NCBI GenBank assembly: GCA_002782365.1
Contig: PFHP01000039.1
Location: 1 to 19,194, forward strand
Length of the DNA stretch: 19,194 nucleotides
Direction of reading: 5' to 3'
Source of the DNA: Candidatus Kuenenbacteria bacterium CG_4_8_14_3_um_filter_39_15
Lineage (GTDB): Bacteria; Patescibacteriota; Patescibacteriia; UBA2196; GWA2-42-15
Each line of letters starts with the position of its first letter. The stretch's first letter is position 1. Positions 6,938-13,733 of this stretch are shown piece by piece. A program made the translations under genes and the position numbers. The notes below the pieces were generated by a model. That model did not search any database. It had not been told where the DNA came from and saw nothing but the letters and a program-made list of their open reading frames with translations.

Positions 6938-6996
6938 ATTTTAAAAAACTTGCATTTTTTTTAATAATTTGATAGACTTTTTTTAAAGTGATGCGC

Positions 6997-7005
6997 TGTT
7001 ATAGC
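6997..7005 (+). promoter_or_regulatory. Weak candidate promoter for tRNA-Lys
   Basis: TGTTATAGC offers an extended -10 (TG at 6997 and TATAGC at 7000-7005) about 60 nt before the tRNA, but no good -35 sits at the right distance. It is the best candidate in this gap, not a firm call. Confidence 0.25.
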
Positions 7006-7067
7006 TCCACGCCTAGACGTGCATTTGGCGAGACTGGTTTGGGAGATTTGTCCGTTCTTTTTGTTTT

Positions 7068-7140
7068 CCGCCTATAGCTCAGCTGGTAGAGCAACTGCCT
7101 TTTAAGCAGGAGGTCCCAGGTCCGAATCCTGGTGGGCGGA
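7068..7140 (+). tRNA. tRNA-Lys(UUU)
   Basis: A 73-nt cloverleaf. The acceptor CCGCCTA pairs with TGGGCGG (one G-U); the D-stem is GCTC/GAGC; the anticodon stem around 7096-7112 encloses the loop CTTTTAA, giving anticodon TTT. The variable loop is AGGTC, and the T-stem is CCAGG/CCTGG with loop TCCGAAT. The discriminator is A and CCA is not encoded. Two oddities: position 55 in the T-loop is C where U (pseudouridine) is nearly universal, and pair 27-43 is A-G. The flanks extend the acceptor helix by about eight pairs. Confidence 0.95.
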
Positions 7141-7169
7141 GAACAAAGTGGACGGGGCGGATATTTGCC

Positions 7170-7194
7170 AGACACCTTATACGGGTGTCTTTTA
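7170..7194 (+). terminator. Terminator of tRNA-Lys
   Basis: AGACACC (7170-7176) pairs with GGTGTCT (7184-7190) around a 7-nt loop, followed by TTT. It lies 30 nt after the tRNA. Confidence 0.7.
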
Positions 7195-7237
7195 GTTGCA
7201 CAATCTCTTTTCCGCTTTTCTTTTGTTTTTTTTGCTC

Positions 7238-7248
7238 TATAATATAAT
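7238..7248 (+). promoter_or_regulatory. Candidate -10 region for the arginine decarboxylase gene
   Basis: Two overlapping TATAAT hexamers (7238-7243 and 7243-7248) lie about 70 nt before the start codon. The -35 region is a pyrimidine tract with no good match, so strength or an activator requirement cannot be judged. Confidence 0.4.
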
Positions 7249-7299
7249 TATCTTTCATTTATCCACAACATGGAAAATAAATATTATTAACTAACAATT

Positions 7300-7305
7300 A
7301 GGAGG
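7300..7305 (+). promoter_or_regulatory. Strong Shine-Dalgarno of the arginine decarboxylase gene
   Basis: A perfect AGGAGG precedes the ATG at 7317 by 11 nt, longer than the usual 5-9. It stands out because most genes in this window lack any Shine-Dalgarno. Confidence 0.7.
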
Positions 7306-7316
7306 GTGATAAAGAG

Positions 7317-7877
7317 ATGAAACAGTTACCACGGTCTTGGGACGCCGGCGCTAATTTAATCATAGGCAATCGCATCCCCAAAGATTACTTTATTACTAAA
7401 GGTCGGGGAGAAAGTGATATTACTTTTCACGCCGGTTCATATCACCTGGCCTTGAAAGAGGCGGGGATTGAGTCATATAATATTATGACTTATTCATCAA
7501 TTCTGCCGGGCGTTGCCAGACTGGTGAAAAAACCCCAAAGCTATACCCATGGTTCTGTCATGGAGACAATTATGTCAGTCTGCAACATGGTAGGCGGCCA
7601 GAGAGGCACGGCCGGTATCATCTATGGTTGGCTGTATGATAAAAAAACCAAGCAAAAATATGGCGGTCTTGTGTGTGAATGCAGCGGCAATATCAGCCAA
7701 GCTGAAACGAAACATCAGCTCAAGGCCAGTTTAAACGAGCTTTATTTTAACGGTTATTCAGTTAAATATAGGTTGAAAGATGAGAAAATAATGATAAATT
7801 CTTTTACACCCAAGAAAAAATTTGGCACAGTTTTGGTCGGCCTATGTTTTGTTAATTATCTTTATCCCCAGGTATAA
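7317..7877 (+). CDS. pdaD: Pyruvoyl-dependent arginine decarboxylase
   Basis: This 186-aa proenzyme should decarboxylate arginine to agmatine, the first step of a polyamine route, in the cytoplasm. The family mark is TYSSILPG (58-65): cleavage between Ser60 and Ser61 would make a beta and an alpha chain with the pyruvoyl cofactor on the new alpha N-terminus. It lines up with RISSIMPP of the methanogen enzyme as I recall it. The segment GGLVCECSG (116-124) places Glu121 where the catalytic glutamate of that family lies. It is slightly longer than the archaeal enzyme (about 165 residues). The gene stands alone on its strand and has a strong Shine-Dalgarno. No agmatinase or other polyamine gene is nearby. 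The call is confident at family level; substrate is by homology. Confidence 0.88.
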   Translation: MKQLPRSWDAGANLIIGNRIPKDYFITKGRGESDITFHAGSYHLALKEAGIESYNIMTYSSILPGVARLVKKPQSYTHGSVMETIMSVCNMVGGQRGTAGIIYGWLYDKKTKQKYGGLVCECSGNISQAETKHQLKASLNELYFNGYSVKYRLKDEKIMINSFTPKKKFGTVLVGLCFVNYLYPQV

Positions 7878-7896
7878 ATTACCAATGCCGCCGGTC

Positions 7897-8997
7897 TTAA
7901 CTGCTGATTATTACTTCTTTTTTGCCAGGTAATATCTCAATCCAGGTATTACCTGGTTTAAATTTAATCTCATTGCCAGTCTCGTCATAAAAAATAGTTC
8001 TAGAATTGTAATCACTCTTCTGCCAATTACCCCTAATTATTAGCCCATCGCGGAATATCCAGGCATTGCCTTGGCCAATTAAATTAAGTTTTATTCTGCC
8101 CTCATTGTCCAACACGACTTCTTGAGGCACAAATTGGATGACCACATTTTGCACGGCCAATTGTTTATTATTCAGCGCGTCAATCTGCTTTTCATTCCCT
8201 TGAAACCTTAAATAACTTTGGGTGGTTGTGCCGTATTCGTAAGCTGCATTATAAACGTCTGCCGCTGAAAATTTTATTTTAATTTTATTAGCCGTTTCAG
8301 AGTTATTTGTTTTAATTTGTACGTTGAACTGCCATGCCTGATAATCAGGCATTTTATCTTTAAGCTGCCAATCAACCACGCCATGTGCCAAATTATCACT
8401 TGAGGTAAATAGATTATGGGGCGCTGGGCGCGAATAAACCCGCCAAAAATAGTCTGGTCCCCACCAAGCAATTTCTTCCAGGTTGCTCACACCCAGCTCT
8501 TCAATTCTTTTTAAGCCTGCGGGTGAACCGCCTGAATGGGCCAACAGCGCCCCATATTCTTTGGCCAATTCCACAAAATACGGCCGGGTTGATCTGATTG
8601 GTCCGATTTTAGCCAGTTCCCCGCTGTCTTTTTCAGGAGTATAAATTGCTAAAAATCTTGTGGCGCTACCTTCCACACAGGTTTCATAGACTACACTTGC
8701 CCCAGACAGGCCATAATTTGGCCAAGAATCAAAATGGTTATCAATTGTTACTGCCACCGGCGTTAGATTTTCTCGGCCTTTATCAACCACCAAGCCATCA
8801 ATCCTTCTGCTAATCAAATTTTCTGCATTATTAATATTATTAATAGTAATATTTTTAGTCATTACTGGTTGCTGATCATACCAACAAATATACGCTAATT
8901 GATAAATAAGCAATCCCTCAACCAGCACTAAAATACCAACTAAAAGTATTAGTTGGTATTTAATTATCTTGCTAATAATCTGATTAAAATTTGTCAT
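7897..8997 (-). CDS. Membrane-anchored DUF3048 (YerB-like) protein
   Basis: This 366-aa protein has a transmembrane anchor at about residues 14-36 and an extracytoplasmic DUF3048 region. Family marks are RRIDGLVVDKGRENLTPVAV (64-83) followed by a conserved Asp-Asn-His (86-88), an ATRFLAIY segment, KIGPIRSTRPYFVELAKEYG with a following AHSGGSP, and a C-terminal part from about 230 rich in beta strands (FRDGLIIRGNW, GNTWIEILPG). The Bacillus relative YerB is a lipoprotein of unknown function; this one uses a TM anchor, since no lipobox Cys is visible. It is the last gene of the minus-strand run from argS, 15 bases after the L25 stop. It converges on the arginine decarboxylase gene with 19 bases between. 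Function is unknown; an envelope role is likely. Confidence 0.88.
   Translation of the reverse strand: MTNFNQIISKIIKYQLILLVGILVLVEGLLIYQLAYICWYDQQPVMTKNITINNINNAENLISRRIDGLVVDKGRENLTPVAVTIDNHFDSWPNYGLSGASVVYETCVEGSATRFLAIYTPEKDSGELAKIGPIRSTRPYFVELAKEYGALLAHSGGSPAGLKRIEELGVSNLEEIAWWGPDYFWRVYSRPAPHNLFTSSDNLAHGVVDWQLKDKMPDYQAWQFNVQIKTNNSETANKIKIKFSAADVYNAAYEYGTTTQSYLRFQGNEKQIDALNNKQLAVQNVVIQFVPQEVVLDNEGRIKLNLIGQGNAWIFRDGLIIRGNWQKSDYNSRTIFYDETGNEIKFKPGNTWIEILPGKKEVIISS
7925..7956 (+). terminator. Inverted repeat that may terminate the arginine decarboxylase transcript
   Basis: CCAGGTAATA (7925-7934) pairs perfectly with TATTACCTGG (7947-7956) and is followed by TTTAAATTTAAT. It lies within the 3' end of the convergent DUF3048 gene, about 50 bases after the decarboxylase stop, where no other terminator exists. 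The T-run is interrupted. Confidence 0.4.
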
Positions 8998-9012
8998 TTG
9001 ATTTTTAGATTG

Positions 9013-9684
9013 CTAGGTAGTCTTATCTTCTTTCTTATTCCCCTCTGGTTTTGTGTCTCCCTCTTGGACTTCCTCTTTTTTCTCTTCAGTTTCTCCTGCC
9101 GCTGGGGCTTCTTCTTTTTTAGGTTCCTCAAATATTTCTTCTTTAATCTTTTGGACACTGATAATTGATGCTTCTGGGTCAGTCACCAGAACCAAGCCCG
9201 CTGGCAACTTGATATCTTTGGCATTCAGCACATCACCGATCTCTTTTAGTTTTTTTCTGATGTCAACCTCAATTTCTTTGACCAAATTTTTTGGCAAACA
9301 TTCAACTTCAAGGACATCCATATTTCTTGTTACTTCGCCCTGGCTAGCCTTTTCCACCTCTTCAATGCCAGTGAATCTCAACTCAACCTCAACTACCAAT
9401 TTTTTATTCATAGCCAGTTGATAAAAATCAACATGAATATATTGGTCATTGACTGGGTTGCGTTGAACAGCATGAATCAAAACTTTAATCGGCTCTTGAT
9501 TTTCCACTGCCAATTCAATCAAAGTTGATTCACCGGCTTGATGATAAGCCTTGTTAAATTCTTTGGCATCTATCGCCAAATTAATATTTTCAGAATTTGG
9601 TCCATAAACAACAGCCGGAATTTCTTTGCCTAATCCTTGTTTTTCTTTGCCTCTTTGACGAGCATTGAGTTTAATCTTTGACAT
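9013..9684 (-). CDS. rplY: 50S ribosomal protein L25, CTC type
   Basis: This 223-aa protein binds 5S rRNA in the large subunit. The N-terminal L25 domain (about 1-90) includes RQRGKEKQGLGKEIPAVVYG and the typical VLIHAVQRNPVNDQYIHVDF. A second domain (about 95-180), with VEVELRFTGIEEVEKASQG and VECLPKNLVKEIEVDI, marks the long TL5/CTC form. The final 40 residues are a low-complexity Glu/Lys tail, probably disordered. It lies 15 bases after the zinc-ribbon gene and 15 before the DUF3048 gene, in the argS-rodA run. The ATG at 9684 is the only sensible start. Identification is secure. Confidence 0.95.
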   Translation of the reverse strand: MSKIKLNARQRGKEKQGLGKEIPAVVYGPNSENINLAIDAKEFNKAYHQAGESTLIELAVENQEPIKVLIHAVQRNPVNDQYIHVDFYQLAMNKKLVVEVELRFTGIEEVEKASQGEVTRNMDVLEVECLPKNLVKEIEVDIRKKLKEIGDVLNAKDIKLPAGLVLVTDPEASIISVQKIKEEIFEEPKKEEAPAAGETEEKKEEVQEGDTKPEGNKKEDKTT

Positions 9685-9699
9685 GATCTAAATGTTTAA

Positions 9700-9996
9700 T
9701 TAATCTATTTTTTTATAAACCTCCAAAACATCATCCTCCTTAACCATCCCGCTATCTTTGATTCTTATAGTATCGTCATAATTCATATCAGTTATCACGG
9801 CCATCATGGTCACTCCCAAAAAATCAGTATATAGGAGCGATAAAACCGCTCCCTGACATCGCGGGCAATGGCTGTGAACCAAAGCTGTTTCTCCGGTGTT
9901 TTCAATCACTTTCATTTTTGACAGCCGATAGTCCTTGTCACACAGAGGGCAAAATATTATTGCTTCTTTTCTCAATTGTTTCAGGGCAATAGACAT
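9700..9996 (-). CDS. Small zinc-ribbon protein, function unknown
   Basis: This 98-aa soluble protein has two CxxC knuckles, CPLC (16-19) and CPRC (44-47), spaced as in a zinc ribbon, with His41 and His43 just before the second pair. The C-terminal half is acidic (NYDDTIRIKD, VKEDDVLEVYKKID) and includes a hydrophobic strand-like stretch (VLSLLYTDFLGVTMMAVI) that is too polar at its edges to be a sure TM segment. It lies between rodA and L25 with gaps of 54 and 15 bases. The position suggests a nucleic-acid or ribosome-linked role, but nothing in the sequence proves it. Confidence 0.75.
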   Translation of the reverse strand: MSIALKQLRKEAIIFCPLCDKDYRLSKMKVIENTGETALVHSHCPRCQGAVLSLLYTDFLGVTMMAVITDMNYDDTIRIKDSGMVKEDDVLEVYKKID

Positions 9997-10050
9997 CGAT
10001 TTAGCTTTTGTTTTTAAGTAATAATATTATAAATCCAAATCTTTTAAGTG

Positions 10051-11157
10051 TCAAGCCAGTATCTTCTGTCTAATTCTGATGTTAACCACTATGCCAGTGG
10101 CAAACATTGCCACTACTAAAAATGACCCACCATAACTAATAAAGGGCAGTGACAGTCCGGCTACCGGCAGCATACCCATATTCATCCCAAGATTAATCAC
10201 CAGCTGCACAAAAAATATCAAGCCAAATCCATAGACCAAATAACAGCTAAAATCGTCACGTGCCTGGCGCATAATTAATATTAATCTTAGCAATAGCACC
10301 GTAAATAGCCCCAAGACTAAAATTGTTCCCACCAATCCCAAAGCCTCGGCTATCATGGCAAAAATAAAGTCAGTTTGTGTTTCAGGCAAAAAACGTAGTT
10401 GGCTCTGCGTGCCTAGTCCCAACCCCCTGCCCAAGAGCTGGCCTGAACCGATAGCGATGACTGATTGCCGGACATTATATCCCTCTTTTAAGGGGTTACT
10501 CGTTGGATTTAAAAAGGTTGAAATTCTTGTTTTTTGATAGTCAAAGAGTAAAAGATTCCAAGCCGCCATGCTTAATATTACCACGCCGATTAGTAAGATT
10601 ATCAAATGTTTTGGTTTCATAGATAACAGCCCAAAAAATCCCAAGCCGATAGCCAGCATCACTGCCGCTGAGCCAAAGTCTGGTTGCAGCATGGCTAAGG
10701 CAGCCGGGATTAAAGTCAAAAGCGCCGTGATTAAAATTGTTCCCGATTCATTTTCTCTGCCTTTTCTTTTAGTGTAAACATAAGCCAGGCTAATGACCAA
10801 AATAAATTTTGTCAGCTCTACCGGTTGCAGCCCAAAGCCAAAAAAGTAAAACCAGCCGGTCGTGCCCCTGATCGTTGCGCCCCAGAGAAGTACTGCTATC
10901 ATCAGTATGATTGAGCCAAAATACAAAATCAGACTGTAGTCTTTCAATCTACGGTAGTCAATGGCACTAGCAAGAATCATGGCGGCAAAACCAATCACAA
11001 AAAAAATAAGCTGCTTGTTAAATAACGTCCAATCAGGATTTTCAACATTGAGGGTGCCAGTATAGAGGCTGGCCAGTCCCAAGATGGTCAGCAGCATGGT
11101 TGGTGCCAGCAGCAGCCAATCTATTTTTTTTAAATATTGTAAATAATTCTTAATCAT
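10051..11157 (-). CDS. rodA: SEDS peptidoglycan polymerase, RodA type
   Basis: A 368-aa polytopic membrane protein of the FtsW/RodA/SpoVE family, which polymerises glycan strands from lipid II and in the RodA branch works with a class B PBP in elongation. Hydrophobic segments fill most of the length. Family marks include QPVELTKF (111-118), MLQPDFGSA (156-164), FLPETQTDFIFAMIAEALG (256-274) with Asp263 where the catalytic aspartate is expected, and LPVAGLSLPFISYGGS (330-345). FtsW and RodA are hard to separate by sequence; length and the absence of division genes favour RodA. It stops at TGA. The ATG is just after a perfect 10-bp hairpin with a T-run, flanked by direct repeats, and has no Shine-Dalgarno, so expression may be attenuated or internally initiated. 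Confidence 0.92.
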   Translation of the reverse strand: MIKNYLQYLKKIDWLLLAPTMLLTILGLASLYTGTLNVENPDWTLFNKQLIFFVIGFAAMILASAIDYRRLKDYSLILYFGSIILMIAVLLWGATIRGTTGWFYFFGFGLQPVELTKFILVISLAYVYTKRKGRENESGTILITALLTLIPAALAMLQPDFGSAAVMLAIGLGFFGLLSMKPKHLIILLIGVVILSMAAWNLLLFDYQKTRISTFLNPTSNPLKEGYNVRQSVIAIGSGQLLGRGLGLGTQSQLRFLPETQTDFIFAMIAEALGLVGTILVLGLFTVLLLRLILIMRQARDDFSCYLVYGFGLIFFVQLVINLGMNMGMLPVAGLSLPFISYGGSFLVVAMFATGIVVNIRIRQKILA

Positions 11158-11200
11158 CCGTTAAAAAATTTCAGACACATCTGAAATTTAATCCGTTAAA
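11156..11200 (-). repeat. Palindrome flanked by 10-bp direct repeats, before rodA
   Basis: AAATTTCAGA (11166-11175) and TCTGAAATTT (11180-11189) are a perfect inverted repeat with a 4-nt loop. ATCCGTTAAA occurs on both sides (11156-11165 and 11191-11200), like a target duplication around a small insertion. Read on the minus strand the hairpin is followed by TTTTTT, giving terminator or attenuator form directly before the rodA start at 11157. Confidence 0.65.
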
Positions 11201-11215
11201 TTCAATTTGTAAAAA

Positions 11216-12094
11216 TTATTCCCGTCCTGGCGGCGAGCCAGGTCCTGCTTCAATCTCCATAATAGAGTCTTGGCTAAGTAAATTTACTTCTGGATAAACT
11301 TTAACCTGCCGCACAGACTCATTCAGGCTCTCCTGCCAGCCAATTTCAATTTTCCTTTCCTCCCCTGACATCAGTTTATTAATCATAATGTAGTCTAGGC
11401 CAATTGGTTTTAAACTGTGATTATATATCACCACCGACAAACCAACTTCCCAGAAACTATAAGGTGTTTCATTAACAATCATTATTGCCACCTGACCGGC
11501 CGTTGAGCTAGAGCTCATCGGTTGAAAAACACTTTTTTTTACTTTTATCCCGTCTTGATGCGAGAGCAGACTAAAATCTTTGATTTTTTGCCAGCGGCTG
11601 CCAAGAATTTTTAAGGTTGCCTCACCCTCAATTTCTGAATTAAAATACATCAATTGTTTTTCACTGTTTGGCAGGAGGAATGTTTCTCTCGGCTCCAGAG
11701 ATTTACCAGCCACTTCAAAAGTATAGCGCAGTTCCATCACTGCCCAATCGCTGTTGTTATTTTTTATTGTGGCCAGATAATCATGCTTATTATTATTGGT
11801 GATGCTAGTTACTTCACCCGCCACTAAGCTTTTCGGTTTATTTTTACTGATTGCCTCTGGATTGACCAAATTCAATTTCAATTGGTTTAAAACATCTTGT
11901 TCTTTCATTGCCCCTGTTTGGTAATTAATAAACACCGAGCCTAAGAGAAAGACAATGATAATATCAGCAAAAAACAGTAAAAATACAGCGGATCTTTTAA
12001 TAAGTATTTTATGTTTAGCATAAAAATACGCCAGTTGAATTTTCCATCCCGGTACAGGTTCTGCTAAAGATGTTTGTATTTGTTTATTCCCCAT
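11216..12094 (-). CDS. Membrane-anchored protein between argS and rodA, function unknown
   Basis: A 292-aa protein with a short cytoplasmic N-terminus, one TM segment (about residues 35-57, SAVFLLFFADIIIVFLLGSV) and an extracytoplasmic region rich in beta-strand patterns. It resembles two repeats of an immunoglobulin-like fold: NNNSDWAVMELRYTFEVAGK and NETPYSFWEVGLSVVIYNHS each lie before a conserved-looking hydrophobic strand. No catalytic motif is visible. I chose the ATG at 12094, 13 bases after the argS stop. A GTG at 12133 is in frame but would overlap argS. The last residues, AGPGSPPGRE, are encoded by a GC-rich palindrome (11226-11242) and may be a late addition. Position before rodA hints at an envelope role, by context only. 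Confidence 0.75.
   Translation of the reverse strand: MGNKQIQTSLAEPVPGWKIQLAYFYAKHKILIKRSAVFLLFFADIIIVFLLGSVFINYQTGAMKEQDVLNQLKLNLVNPEAISKNKPKSLVAGEVTSITNNNKHDYLATIKNNNSDWAVMELRYTFEVAGKSLEPRETFLLPNSEKQLMYFNSEIEGEATLKILGSRWQKIKDFSLLSHQDGIKVKKSVFQPMSSSSTAGQVAIMIVNETPYSFWEVGLSVVIYNHSLKPIGLDYIMINKLMSGEERKIEIGWQESLNESVRQVKVYPEVNLLSQDSIMEIEAGPGSPPGRE
11226..11242 (-). repeat. GC-rich palindrome at the 3' end of the membrane protein gene
   Basis: CCTGGC (11226-11231) and GCCAGG (11237-11242) form a 6-bp hairpin with loop GGCGA. It encodes part of the Pro/Gly-rich tail just before the stop and stands out in AT-rich surroundings. Confidence 0.5.
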
Positions 12095-12107
12095 GCTATT
12101 TATTATA

Positions 12108-13679
12108 TCACATCTTTTCTGGCGCGCTAACACCTAAAGTTCTTAAAACATTTTCTAAAACTTGTTTAACAGCTTTAACTAAATTCAACCTGTCTTTAAC
12201 CACCTGATTGTTTTTAATCACTCGGCACTGCTCATAAAAATTATGAAATTTGTCAGCCAGGGCAATGGCATAAAAGGGTAATTTATGCACTTCATAATTT
12301 TCAGCCACTTCCTGAATAAGTTCCGGCCATTTTATCATTTCTTTAATCAATTCCTTTTCAGTCGGCTTTAGCTCTTGTCCCGACGCTTCGGTCGGGATCC
12401 CGAGCTTGCCTCGGGATTTTTCAATTATGGAGCAGATTCTAGCATGCGCGTACTGCACATAGTAAACTGGATTTTTCTGTGATTTTTCTTTGGCCAAAGT
12501 TAAGTCAAAATCCATTGCCTTGTTGCTGGCATGCATTAAAAAGAAAAATCTTGTCACATCGAGCCCTACTTCATTGATCAGCTCATCCATTGTCACATAT
12601 CTCCCTTTTCTTTTGGACATTCTAACTTCTTGGCCATTTTCAATCAGCCGCATTATTTGCATTAAAAATATTTCCAACTGCCCTTGATAGCCGATCAATT
12701 CCACGGCTGATTTCATTCTTGGCACATAGCCGTGATGATCAGCTCCCCAAAGATTAATTACTCTGTCAAATTTTCTTTGATGAAATTTATCCCAGTGATA
12801 GGCGATGTCGGCCAAAAAATATGTTTTATCGCCATTGGATTTAATTAATACCCTGTCTTTATCATCAGTTTTTCGCATGTCCGCGGTTTTCAGCCACGTT
12901 GCGCCGTCTTTTTTATAAACTAAATTTTTCTTTTCTAATTCTTCAAGCATTTTATCAATTTTGCCTTTTTCGTGCAGTTCTTTTTCGTAAAACCAATGAT
13001 CAAATTTAATCCCCATTCTTTGCACCGCTGGTTTAATATATTTTTCCAGAATTATTTCCGCTCCTTTTAAACCAACTCCAAAAGCATCATCACCCTTAAT
13101 TTGTTTGGCCAATTGATTGATATATTCGCCAGAATATTCAGCCTTTTTGTCTTTAAGGATTGAATGTCCAAGAATTTTTACCTGATTTCCCCAATTATTT
13201 ACCAAATATTCTCTGGCAACTTTATGTCCGGCTAAGCTTAAGACATTAGCCAGTACATCTCCAGCAAAGCCACCTCGGCCATTAGCCAAAGTTAATGGCC
13301 CGGTAGGATTAGCTGAAATAAACTCAATTTGAATTTTTAGTTTTTTCTCTGCCTTAATTTCCCCATATTTATCCTTCTTTTCTAAAATTTCCCCCAACGT
13401 TTTTTTAAGGGTTTTTTCAGACAAATAGAAGTTTATAAATCCAGGCTTGGCTGCTTCAACCTTTGTAAAATTTTTGTCAGCCAGCTCAAGCGCAATGTCT
13501 TGCCCGATTTCCAGCGGGTTTTTTTTGAATTTTTTAGCCAGCGCCATGGCAACATTGCAAGAATAATCACCCAGCTCGCTTTGGGGCGAGTAGGCTACCT
13601 GAAATTCAATATTCTCAAGCTTATATTTTTTCTTTAAAACTTGATTTATTTTTTGTTTAATTGTATCTTTAATAGTCAT
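12108..13679 (-). CDS. argS: Arginyl-tRNA synthetase
   Basis: This 523-aa class I synthetase charges tRNA-Arg. An N-terminal additional domain (1-85) contains ELGDYSCNVAMALAKKFKKN. The Rossmann core begins at FISANPTGPLTLANGRGG (120-137). There the HIGH motif, normally HVGH, reads TLAN (130-133), losing both histidines. YLVNNWGNQ (158-166), WGADHHGYVPRMKSA (311-325) and the KMSKS equivalent RMSKRKG (353-359) are intact, as is the C-terminal helical domain up to the typical ending GVSAPEKM. It stops at TGA. Residues about 421-437 are encoded by a double palindrome inserted in frame. It heads the minus-strand operon and is divergent from smpB. The enzyme call is firm. Confidence 0.95.
   Translation of the reverse strand: MTIKDTIKQKINQVLKKKYKLENIEFQVAYSPQSELGDYSCNVAMALAKKFKKNPLEIGQDIALELADKNFTKVEAAKPGFINFYLSEKTLKKTLGEILEKKDKYGEIKAEKKLKIQIEFISANPTGPLTLANGRGGFAGDVLANVLSLAGHKVAREYLVNNWGNQVKILGHSILKDKKAEYSGEYINQLAKQIKGDDAFGVGLKGAEIILEKYIKPAVQRMGIKFDHWFYEKELHEKGKIDKMLEELEKKNLVYKKDGATWLKTADMRKTDDKDRVLIKSNGDKTYFLADIAYHWDKFHQRKFDRVINLWGADHHGYVPRMKSAVELIGYQGQLEIFLMQIMRLIENGQEVRMSKRKGRYVTMDELINEVGLDVTRFFFLMHASNKAMDFDLTLAKEKSQKNPVYYVQYAHARICSIIEKSRGKLGIPTEASGQELKPTEKELIKEMIKWPELIQEVAENYEVHKLPFYAIALADKFHNFYEQCRVIKNNQVVKDRLNLVKAVKQVLENVLRTLGVSAPEKM
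12378..12417 (-). repeat. In-frame double palindrome inside argS
   Basis: Two perfect hairpins are fused. TCCCGAC (12378-12384) pairs with GTCGGGA (12391-12397). ATCCCGAG (12397-12404) pairs with CTCGGGAT (12410-12417). The shared centre TCGGGATCCCGA is itself a 12-bp palindrome. The element is far richer in G+C than the gene around it and encodes residues near 422-434 (SRGKLGIPTEASG), in a linker of the C-terminal region, without breaking the frame. Confidence 0.75.
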
Positions 13680-13697
13680 AAATAGTCATATGAATTC

Positions 13698-13703
13698 ATT
13701 ATA
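13698..13703 (-). promoter_or_regulatory. -10 element of argS
   Basis: A perfect TATAAT on the minus strand, about 19 bases before the argS ATG; the -35 (TTTAAT at 17 nt) is weak. The predicted leader is only about 12 nt. Confidence 0.45.
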
Positions 13704-13713
13704 TCCTAAAATT

Positions 13714-13722
13714 TGTTATAAT
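13714..13722 (+). promoter_or_regulatory. Extended -10 promoter of smpB
   Basis: TGTTATAAT combines a perfect TATAAT (13717-13722) with the extended TG. The start point would be near 13729 and the ATG is at 13734, leaving about 5 nt of leader and no Shine-Dalgarno. The smpB mRNA is probably close to leaderless. Confidence 0.55.
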
Positions 13723-13733
13723 TAAAGAGTAAT

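Noticed and set aside
9053..9421. Plus-strand ORF of 122 codons opposite L25
   Set aside because: Antisense shadow of the L25 gene; its Ser/Phe-rich composition is the reverse of the Glu/Lys-rich coding strand.
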